From Clostridia bacterium (lineage in GTDB: Bacteria > Bacillota_A > Clostridia > Oscillospirales > CAG-272): a DNA stretch of 5,124 nucleotides. The position numbers and the translations under genes were made by a program. How positions within the stretch are numbered: the stretch's first letter is position 1; each line of letters begins with the position of its first letter. The stretch covers positions 1 to 5,124 of the forward strand of contig JAFVYX010000210.1 in NCBI GenBank assembly GCA_017500625.1, given 5' to 3'. Of this stretch, positions 1-5,124 are shown piece by piece. Below the pieces are notes generated by a model that made no database searches, was not told the origin of the DNA, and saw only the letters and a program-made list of their open reading frames with translations.

Positions 1-795
1 GCCGCCCTATCTCTTTGCGATCTCGGCGCCTCGCCGCTGCTGGCGGCACGCGTGGGCACTGACAGTCACGGGGCCGCCCTGATGCGCCTTTACGAGCAGG
101 CGGGACTGGAGCCGCAGGATATCACCATTGACGCGCGCGCGGCCACAGGCCTTCGCATCGCGATGCAGGAGGATAGCGGCAACAGTCGCGCCATCTACTA
201 TCCGGGCGCAAACCGCAATCTCCAGCTCTCGGACGTGGAGCGTGTGCTCGTCAGCACCCTGCCTGAGGCGTTGTATATCAGCGCTGACGTGCCGGCAGAA
301 ACGCTGATCGGCACCGTGCGCCTTGCTACCTCGCGCGGCATTTCCGTCTTCTTTGACGGCGGCGGCATCGACCCCGATTTCCCCCTGCACGGCCTGTCCG
401 GCATCGAGTTCTTCTGTGCCGACGATAAGGATATACACGCCCTCACCGGCACCTTTCCCGCCGGTACCGACAGCTGCCTGAAGGCGGCCGTCGCGCTCGA
501 AAAGCGCGTGCGTGCCCACTACTACGTCATCAAGCTTGGCGATCGCGGCCTGTTCGTTTATGACGGCAAGTATTGCCATATGGTTCCCGGCTACGGTGTC
601 CGTATGCCGGAGGATATGCCCCTGCCGGAGGCGCTTGGGCCGGCACTTTTGCTGGAATACCTGCGCGGCGGGCGTGACGTGCTGCTTTCCTGCCGCTTCG
701 CCATGGCGCTCTCGGCCTTGCTTGTCAAGAACGGCGCCGATCCGAATTATTTCCCCACCGTTGACGAAATCCGGGACTTTGCTACCCGTCATTAA
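1..795 (+). CDS. PfkB/ribokinase-fold sugar kinase homologue, 5'-truncated by the window, probable pseudokinase
   Basis: The frame is open from base 1 and reads through the family-typical segment LGASPLLAARVGTDSHG, so the gene begins upstream. The GTG at 52 lies inside this conserved segment and is not the start. The 264 visible residues follow the PfkB fold: GxVGxDxxG (about 18-24), an ATGLR segment, the strand before the usual DxNxR, an ALTG segment (147-150), VIKLGDRGLFVYDG (176-189), then helix LLLEYLRGG (217-225) and a C-terminal helix. Key motifs are degenerate. DxNxR reads DGGGI (119-123) and NxxE reads DDKD (141-144). In the ungapped alignment anchored on LLLEYLRGG, DTTGAGD reads EDMPLPE (204-210), so the catalytic Asp is Glu210 and the Gly-rich anion hole is gone. 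Family members phosphorylate sugars or nucleosides with ATP; this one is probably inactive or very altered. It precedes the hydrolase gene by 12 nt. The fold assignment is firm; the function is unknown. Confidence 0.85.
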   Translation, partial: AALSLCDLGASPLLAARVGTDSHGAALMRLYEQAGLEPQDITIDARAATGLRIAMQEDSGNSRAIYYPGANRNLQLSDVERVLVSTLPEALYISADVPAETLIGTVRLATSRGISVFFDGGGIDPDFPLHGLSGIEFFCADDKDIHALTGTFPAGTDSCLKAAVALEKRVRAHYYVIKLGDRGLFVYDGKYCHMVPGYGVRMPEDMPLPEALGPALLLEYLRGGRDVLLSCRFAMALSALLVKNGADPNYFPTVDEIRDFATRH

Positions 796-800
796 GGAGG
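794..800 (+). promoter_or_regulatory. Shine-Dalgarno site of the alpha/beta hydrolase gene
   Basis: AAGGAGG overlaps the TAA stop of the upstream gene (793-795) and lies 7 nt before the ATG at 808. It is a near-perfect anti-16S match and fixes the start. The overlap with the stop codon suggests translational coupling of the two genes. Confidence 0.85.
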
Positions 801-807
801 CCAGATC

Positions 808-1740
808 ATGCCTTATCAGTACAGAACCTTCACCTACGCGTCGAGCGACGGTAAGAACCACATCGCCGCCCATCTTTATACCCCGACCGACAAGGCCGTG
901 CGCGGCATCGTGCAGATCGCACACGACCTATGCGACTACACCGAGCGCTATGAGCGCCTGGCTGAAGTGCTTTGCCACGCGGGCTATGCCCTCTGCGGCG
1001 GTGACTTCCTTGGCCACGGCAAAACCGTGCGCCACTCCTCCGACCTCGGCTTTTTCGCGTCGGAGGACGGGGCTGACACGCTCGTGACCGACCTGCACAA
1101 GCTCACGCTCCTTCTGCGCGCACAGTTCAAGGGCGCGCCCATCATTCTCACCGGCGTCGGTATGGGTGCCTTCGTGACCCGTATCGCCGCCACCAGCTAT
1201 TATCGTGACATTGACGGTGTGGCGCTCCTGTCCCCCGCACAGCCGCCGCTGCCCTTCCTCTTCCGTATGATCGGCAACCGCATCGCCCGCAAGCAGGGCG
1301 AGCGCGCGTACTCCCCCTTCCTTGACCGTGTCGTGTTCGGCTTCAACAACTGGCGCATTGAGCGCTTTGATGCCGTCGGCCGCGATTGGCTCTCGCGTGA
1401 CGAGGAGGTCGTTGCCGCCGCCGTCGTCGATCCGCTTTGCAACTTCCGCCCGACCGCGCTCGCTTATGCCGACCTCTTCCTGATGGCCGAGCGTGCCGCC
1501 TCCGCCAAGTGGGGCAAGGACTATCCGAAGAGCATGCCCACCTTCATCGCGGCAGGTGACGCTGACCCCGTCGGCCGCTACGGCAAGGCCCCCGCGGCCA
1601 TTTCCGCCCGCTACTCCTCCTTCGGCGTCAAGGACGTCACGCTCCACCTCTATGCGGGCGCGCGCCACGACCTTGTCAACGATACCGAAAGCGAAACCTT
1701 CTTTGAGGACTTCACCACGTGGATCGTCGAGCGTTTCTAA
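808..1740 (+). CDS. Alpha/beta hydrolase, monoacylglycerol lipase/lysophospholipase-like (Hydrolase_4), lacking the nucleophilic serine
   Basis: This 310-residue protein is full length for the clostridial family often annotated as lysophospholipase or alpha/beta hydrolase. No signal peptide or membrane helix is visible, so it is probably cytosolic. Recognisable landmarks in order are: SSDGK (12-16), HDLCDYTERY (39-48, usually HGMAEYxxRY), GDFLGHGKT (65-73, usually DHxGHGxS), the nucleophile elbow GVGMG (116-120, usually GHSMG), a cap region with FGFNN and DWLSRDEE, DPLC, then AGDADPVGRYGK with the acid Asp253, and GARHDLVND with His287. The acid and base of the triad are present, but residue 118, the expected Ser, is Gly (codon GGT, 1159-1161). 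Gly40 of the HG motif beside the oxyanion hole is Asp. Classical esterase activity is therefore unlikely. The ATG is fixed by AAGGAGG at 7 nt spacing. The 3' end overlaps miaA by 22 nt. Family membership is certain; the biological role is unknown, and a non-catalytic or regulatory role is an inference. Confidence 0.92.
   Translation: MPYQYRTFTYASSDGKNHIAAHLYTPTDKAVRGIVQIAHDLCDYTERYERLAEVLCHAGYALCGGDFLGHGKTVRHSSDLGFFASEDGADTLVTDLHKLTLLLRAQFKGAPIILTGVGMGAFVTRIAATSYYRDIDGVALLSPAQPPLPFLFRMIGNRIARKQGERAYSPFLDRVVFGFNNWRIERFDAVGRDWLSRDEEVVAAAVVDPLCNFRPTALAYADLFLMAERAASAKWGKDYPKSMPTFIAAGDADPVGRYGKAPAAISARYSSFGVKDVTLHLYAGARHDLVNDTESETFFEDFTTWIVERF
1705..1709 (+). promoter_or_regulatory. Shine-Dalgarno site of miaA, inside the hydrolase gene
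   Basis: GAGGA lies 9 nt before the GTG at 1719. The miaA frame has a TGA stop at 1704-1706, so GTG 1719 is the only usable start before the P-loop codons. The site is weaker than the others in the window, and with the GTG start and overlap it points to coupling with translation of the hydrolase. Confidence 0.6.
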
Positions 1741-2708
1741 ACCCGATCGTCGCCGTCGTCGGCCCGACCGCGTCGGGAAAAACGGCGCTCTCGATCGCGC
1801 TCGCCCGCGCGCTGAATGCCGAGATTCTGTGCTGCGACTCGATGCAGATCTACCGCGGCCTTGACATCGGCACCGCCAAGCCCACCCCCGAAGAGCAGGC
1901 CGCCGTGCCGCACCACCTCGTCGACATCGCCGACCCGCGCATCCCCTTCTCGGCCGCCGACTACGTCAGCGCCGCCATCCCCGTGCTGGCTGGGCTCGCT
2001 TCGCGCGGCAAAAACGCCGTTCTTTGCGGCGGCACCGGTCTGTGGCTCGACGCGCTTCGCCGCGGCGGGGAGGAAAACGATCTGATCCCCGGCAAAACCG
2101 CCCTGCGCGAGCAGCTGGAGCAGGAGGCCGAAACCGAAGCCGGCCGCGCCGCGCTCGGCGCGCGCCTTGCGGAGGTCGATCCCGTATCGGCCGCGTCCAT
2201 TCATCCGAACAACATCCGGCGCGTCATCCGCGCGCTGGAGGTCTATATCGCCACCGGCACCCCGAAAAGCGAGTGGGACCGCCGCTCAAAAGCGCGCCCC
2301 GCCGCCTATGACATCCGCCCGATCGGCATCCGCTTCCCCCATCGCGAGCGCCTGTACGCGCGCATCGATACGCGTGTAGACGCCATGGTCGAGGCCGGCC
2401 TTTTTGAAGAAACCGCGCGCCTTTTGTCCGAGGGTGCCCTGCCCGCCGGCAGCACCGCCGCACAGGCGATCGGGTATAAGGAGATCGCCACCGCCATCAC
2501 CGGCACGCGCACGCGTGACGAAGCGATCGCCGACCTCAAAACCGCCACCCGCCGCTACGCCAAGCGCCAGATGACCTGGTTCTCGGCGGACGAGAGCGTC
2601 TTCTGGCTCGACGCCACTGACGGGGAAGGGAACGTGAAAACAACCGAAGCACTGCTCGCTGAGGCGCTTGCCCATCTCAGGGACACCGCCCCCGCCCTTT
2701 TTGACTGA
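1719..2708 (+). CDS. miaA: tRNA dimethylallyltransferase (MiaA, tRNA isopentenyltransferase)
   Basis: MiaA transfers a dimethylallyl group from DMAPP to N6 of adenosine 37 in tRNAs reading UNN codons. This is the first step toward ms2i6A and supports codon-anticodon pairing. The protein has 329 residues, slightly above the usual 300-320. All signature motifs are present: P-loop GPTASGKT (15-22), DSMQIYRGLDIGTAKPT (40-56) with the general base Asp40, VPHHLVDI (63-70), GGTGLWLDAL (Trp where Tyr is common), IHPNNIRRVIRALEVY, RERLYARIDTRVDAM with GLFEE, QAIGYKEI, and RRYAKRQMTWF near the C terminus. The start is GTG 1719: an in-frame TGA at 1704 excludes anything earlier, and no ATG precedes the P-loop. 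It overlaps the hydrolase gene by 22 nt and is followed after 21 nt by the galactokinase relative. In many Firmicutes miaA lies near DNA repair genes, which fits recA two genes downstream. The enzyme is soluble and should be fully active. Confidence 0.97.
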   Translation: MDRRAFLNPIVAVVGPTASGKTALSIALARALNAEILCCDSMQIYRGLDIGTAKPTPEEQAAVPHHLVDIADPRIPFSAADYVSAAIPVLAGLASRGKNAVLCGGTGLWLDALRRGGEENDLIPGKTALREQLEQEAETEAGRAALGARLAEVDPVSAASIHPNNIRRVIRALEVYIATGTPKSEWDRRSKARPAAYDIRPIGIRFPHRERLYARIDTRVDAMVEAGLFEETARLLSEGALPAGSTAAQAIGYKEIATAITGTRTRDEAIADLKTATRRYAKRQMTWFSADESVFWLDATDGEGNVKTTEALLAEALAHLRDTAPALFD

Positions 2709-2716
2709 AAATACAC

Positions 2717-2722
2717 AAGGAG
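2717..2722 (+). promoter_or_regulatory. Shine-Dalgarno site of the galactokinase-family gene
   Basis: AAGGAG sits in the 21-nt gap after the miaA TGA (2706-2708), 7 nt before the ATG at 2730. It settles the start in favour of the long N-terminus. The gap holds nothing else, and there is no room for a terminator. Confidence 0.8.
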
Positions 2723-2729
2723 ATACCGC

Positions 2730-4010
2730 ATGAAACCTGCTGAACTCATTGCCCGCCTGCGTGCAGGCGCGCTCAAATGCCACACCCGCCTCTATGGCGA
2801 GGACATCGAATTCCAGACCGAGCGCTATGTCAAAGCGGTCGAAACCTTTGCCAACCTCTACGGCGCCGACCGCGACGTGTTCGTCTTCTCGGTCCCCGGC
2901 CGCAGTGAGGTCAGCGGTAATCATACCGACCATAACCACGGCCGCGTGCTCGCCGCCGCGATCGACCGTGACATCATCGCCGTCGCCTCCCCCTCAAAGG
3001 AGAACGTCGTGCGCGTGCGCAGCGAGGGCTATAACGAGGACCGCATCGATCTTTCGATCTGCACCGAGCCCGAAAAGCACAAGCCCTTCAAGGCAAGCGC
3101 GCTTGTCGCAGGTATGTGCGGCGGCTTCCTCAAAAACGGCTATAAGGTAGGCGGCTTTGATGCCTATACCACCTCCCGCGTCCTCAAGGGCTCGGGTATC
3201 TCCTCGTCGGCCGCCTTCGAGGTCATGATCGGGAACATCCTCAACTACCTCTATAACGACGGCAGCGTTCCGAACGTCGAGATCGCCAAGATCGCCCAGT
3301 ACGCCGAAAACGCCTACTTCGGCAAGCCCTGCGGCCTGATGGACCAGATGGCCTGCGCCGTCGGCGGCTTCGTCTACATCGACTTCGCCGACCCGAAAAA
3401 TCCCGTGATCGAGCCGATCAACTTCTCCCCTGACGACGCCGGCTACGTCCTTTGCATCGTCAACACCGGCGGCAACCACGCCAACCTCAACGATGACTAC
3501 GCCTCCGTCCCCGCCGAAATGAAGGCCGTTGCCGCTGCCCTCGGGCGCGAGGTCCTTCGCGGCACCACCGAGGACGAGATCCTTGCCGTCGCCCCCACCC
3601 TTCGCAAAACGGTCGGCGACCGCGCAATCCTGCGCGCGCTGCACTTCGTGCGCGAAAACGACCGTGTCACGGCCGTTGCCGCCGCCCTCAAGGCAGGCGA
3701 CGTCCCCGCCTTCCTCACGGGCGTCCTCTCGTCCGGCCACTCCTCGTTCGAGTACCTGCAAAACGTATACACCACCATCAACGTGCGTGAGCAGGGCCTG
3801 TCCCTCGCCCTCGCCGTGACCGCCGGTATCCTCGACGGTAAGAGCTGCGCCTGGCGCGTCCACGGCGGCGGCTTTGCCGGCACCGTGCAGGTCTTCCTCC
3901 CCGCCACTGAAGCCGACGCCTACCGCGCGAAAATGGACGCCGTGTTCGGTGAAGGCGCGGCTATGCTCCTTCGCATCCGTCCCGACGGCGCGATCCGCGT
4001 CGATCTCTAA
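2730..4010 (+). CDS. Galactokinase-family GHMP sugar kinase (galK-like), altered sugar-binding motif
   Basis: GHMP kinases of this family transfer the ATP gamma-phosphate to the C1 hydroxyl of galactose or a related sugar in the cytosol. At 426 residues it is longer than typical GalK (about 380-400), mostly through an extended N-terminus. The signature region PGRSEVSGNHTDHNHGRVL (56-74) contains Arg58, His65 and Asp67, matching human GALK1 Arg37, His44 and Asp46. The sugar-contacting Glu43 is replaced by Asn64 and Tyr47 by His68. The ATP loop is KGSGISSSAA (153-162) with Lys for the usual Pro. The catalytic Asp is in GLMDQM (Asp205, equivalent to Asp186). Tyr257 may match the substrate-binding Tyr236. 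The C-terminal motif WRVHGGGFAGTVQVFL (375-390) completes the fold. From memory, this GNHTDH form is common in Clostridia and annotated as galactokinase. No galT, galE or transporter is nearby, so galactose is only the default guess. The kinase should be active; its substrate is uncertain. Confidence 0.88.
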   Translation: MKPAELIARLRAGALKCHTRLYGEDIEFQTERYVKAVETFANLYGADRDVFVFSVPGRSEVSGNHTDHNHGRVLAAAIDRDIIAVASPSKENVVRVRSEGYNEDRIDLSICTEPEKHKPFKASALVAGMCGGFLKNGYKVGGFDAYTTSRVLKGSGISSSAAFEVMIGNILNYLYNDGSVPNVEIAKIAQYAENAYFGKPCGLMDQMACAVGGFVYIDFADPKNPVIEPINFSPDDAGYVLCIVNTGGNHANLNDDYASVPAEMKAVAAALGREVLRGTTEDEILAVAPTLRKTVGDRAILRALHFVRENDRVTAVAAALKAGDVPAFLTGVLSSGHSSFEYLQNVYTTINVREQGLSLALAVTAGILDGKSCAWRVHGGGFAGTVQVFLPATEADAYRAKMDAVFGEGAAMLLRIRPDGAIRVDL

Positions 4011-4015
4011 TACAT

Positions 4016-4022
4016 AAGGAGG
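4016..4022 (+). promoter_or_regulatory. Shine-Dalgarno site of recA
   Basis: AAGGAGG lies 9 nt before the recA ATG at 4032, inside the 21-nt gap after the TAA at 4008-4010. This strong site is consistent with high expression of RecA and supports the start. The gap contains no LexA-type palindrome and no terminator. Confidence 0.85.
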
Positions 4023-4031
4023 CCCACTCTT

Positions 4032-5117
4032 ATGGCAACCAAGAAAACCACCCCCACCGCCACCCCCGCAAGCGCTGACCGCAAGGCCGCGCTGGAAACC
4101 GCGATCGCCCGCATCGAAAAAACGCAGGGCAAGGGCGCGATTATGAAGCTTGGCGAAACGATGGACCTCAACGTATCCGCTGTTTCCACCGGCTCTCTCT
4201 CCCTGGATATGGCCCTCGGCATCGGCGGCGTTCCGCGCGGCCGCATCGTCGAGATCTACGGCCCGGAATCCTCGGGTAAAACCACCGTCGCCCTGCACGT
4301 CGTTGCAGAGGTGCAGAAGGTCGGCGGCGAAGCCGCGTTCATCGACGCGGAGCACGCGCTCGACCCCCTCTACGCCAAAAAGCTCGGCGTAGACATCAAC
4401 AACCTCCTCGTCTCCCAGCCCGACAGCGGTGAGCAGGCGCTTGAAATCGCCGAGGCCCTCGTCCGCTCGGGCGCGATCGACGTTGTCGTCATCGACTCTG
4501 TCGCCGCCCTCGTTCCGCAGGAGGAGATCGACGGTGAAATGGGCGCCTCCCACGTCGGCCGTCAGGCACGCCTGATGAGCCAGGCCATGCATAAGCTCTC
4601 GGGCGCCATCGCCAAGACCGGCTGTATCGTCATCTTCATCAACCAGCTCCGTGAAAAGGTCGGCATCGTCTACGGTAACCCCGAGGTCACCACAGGCGGC
4701 CGCGCCCTCAAGTTCTATGCCTCCGTCCGTATCGAGATCCGCAAGGCCGAATCGCTCAAAAACGGCACCGAGGTCTATGGCAACCGCGTCAAGTGCAAGG
4801 TCGTCAAGAACAAGGTCGCACCCCCCTTCAAGACCGCCGAGTTTGACATCCTCTACGGCAAGGGCATTTCCAAGAGCGGTGAGATCCTCGACCTCGCCGT
4901 GATGCTCGACATCATCGAGAAATCGGGTGCGTGGTTCGCCTACGCCGGCAGCCGCATCGGCCAGGGCAAGGACAAGGCCCGCGCCTTCCTCGAAGCCAAC
5001 CCCGACCTGCTCGCCGAGATCGAGGCTAAGATCCGTGCCGCCGCTGCCGACACCGATATGGCCGAGAAATACGAGCTGGAAGAAGACCTCGACCTGCGCG
5101 ACTTTGACGAGGAATAA
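4032..5117 (+). CDS. recA: Recombinase RecA
   Basis: RecA forms ATP-dependent filaments on single-stranded DNA, catalyses homology search and strand exchange, and stimulates LexA self-cleavage. The 361 residues are usual for bacterial RecA. The E. coli landmarks appear with a constant +11 offset: Walker A GPESSGKT (77-84, Lys83), catalytic Glu107 in [10 protein letters not shown], Walker B with Asp155 in [10 protein letters not shown], the L1 region [22 protein letters not shown], Gln205 in INQLREK, and L2 with [21 protein letters not shown]-terminal DNA-gating domain follows and ends in an acidic tail rich in Glu and Asp, typical for autoregulation of DNA binding. The N-terminus carries an extra low-complexity Thr/Pro/Ala/Lys stretch (residues 3-15) before the conserved polymerisation helix that starts with DRKAALE. 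The gene lies 21 nt behind the kinase gene and has no visible promoter of its own. All catalytic residues are intact. Confidence 0.99.
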   Translation: MATKKTTPTATPASADRKAALETAIARIEKTQGKGAIMKLGETMDLNVSAVSTGSLSLDMALGIGGVPRGRIVEIYGPESSGKTTVALHVVAEVQKVGGEAAFIDAEHALDPLYAKKLGVDINNLLVSQPDSGEQALEIAEALVRSGAIDVVVIDSVAALVPQEEIDGEMGASHVGRQARLMSQAMHKLSGAIAKTGCIVIFINQLREKVGIVYGNPEVTTGGRALKFYASVRIEIRKAESLKNGTEVYGNRVKCKVVKNKVAPPFKTAEFDILYGKGISKSGEILDLAVMLDIIEKSGAWFAYAGSRIGQGKDKARAFLEANPDLLAEIEAKIRAAAADTDMAEKYELEEDLDLRDFDEE

Positions 5118-5119
5118 TC

Positions 5120-5124
5120 GTGAC
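5120..5124 (+). other. Possible start codon of a downstream gene
   Basis: GTG at 5120-5122 comes 2 nt after the recA TAA. GAGGA at 5109-5113, within the last recA codons, is 6 nt upstream of it. This arrangement resembles the overlapped start of miaA. In many Firmicutes recX, a RecA regulator, follows recA, so it is the obvious candidate, but only one codon and two further bases are visible, so the product cannot be named. Confidence 0.3.

Noticed and set aside
52..54. GTG at 52 as the start of the PfkB-like gene
   Set aside because: The frame is open upstream to base 1 and encodes the conserved family segment LGASPLLAAR, and there is no SD before 52. The gene is cut by the window edge.
598..650. 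Frameshift as the cause of the missing GAGD motif
   Set aside because: Flanking segments align without gaps, and the other two plus-strand frames of this stretch do not encode DTTGAGD.
7..1668. Long minus-strand open frames (7-924 and 928-1668) opposite the PfkB-like and hydrolase genes
   Set aside because: The plus-strand frames carry clear family motifs and SD sites; the antisense frames have neither and are explained by GC-biased codon use.
2709..2729. Terminator or promoter between miaA and the kinase gene
   Set aside because: The 21-nt gap has no hairpin followed by a T-run and is occupied by the ribosome binding site.
3226..3250. GAAC-containing stretches (for example near 2628, 3233 and 3273) as possible LexA boxes
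   Set aside because: None continues into the GTTC half-site at the right spacing, and all lie within coding sequence.
2994..4592. A 532-codon open frame on the minus strand across the kinase gene and recA
   Set aside because: It lies antisense to two unmistakable genes, spans their junction, and encodes Gly/Ala/Asp/Val-rich sequence without recognisable motifs. Such long antisense frames are expected where third codon positions are almost all G or C.
1..5124. RNA genes, CRISPR arrays, insertion sequences or direct repeats
   Set aside because: No tRNA-like cloverleaf, regularly spaced repeat, transposase or terminal inverted repeat was seen; nearly every base is assigned to a protein-coding gene.

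Overview
The window is a densely packed, single-strand (+) gene cluster with five protein-coding genes and almost no non-coding DNA. The DNA is GC-rich (by eye clearly above 60 percent, with a strong preference for C in third codon positions). Start sites are preceded by strong AAGGAGG-type Shine-Dalgarno (SD) sites, and four of the five stop codons are TAA. The protein sequences resemble Firmicutes/Clostridia homologues, especially the hydrolase, the atypical galactokinase relative and RecA. The best guess is a chromosomal segment of a GC-rich anaerobic gut clostridium (Oscillospiraceae/Ruminococcaceae-like). This is inferred from sequence character and gene order, not from a search.

Layout: (1) positions 1-795, the C-terminal part of a PfkB/ribokinase-fold sugar kinase homologue whose start lies outside the window; (2) 808-1740, an alpha/beta hydrolase of the monoacylglycerol lipase/lysophospholipase (Hydrolase_4) type; (3) 1719-2708, miaA, tRNA dimethylallyltransferase, which starts at GTG inside the end of the hydrolase gene; (4) 2730-4010, a galactokinase-family GHMP kinase; (5) 4032-5117, recA. 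A GTG with an SD at 5120 may start a further gene. Gaps are 12, -22, 21 and 21 nt. No terminator or recognisable promoter lies between the genes, so they look co-transcribed and partly translationally coupled.

The housekeeping half (miaA, recA) has all its catalytic motifs. The two upstream genes do not. The PfkB homologue has lost the DTTGAGD anion-hole/catalytic-base motif and the DxNxR motif. The hydrolase has Gly in place of the nucleophilic Ser (GVGMG instead of GHSMG) while keeping its Asp and His. Two adjacent apparent pseudoenzymes with intact frames and good ribosome binding sites are the main oddity. The kinase upstream of recA also has an altered sugar-binding motif (GNHTDH instead of GEHTDY), so its true substrate is open. 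I see no mobile element, CRISPR array, RNA gene or defence system.
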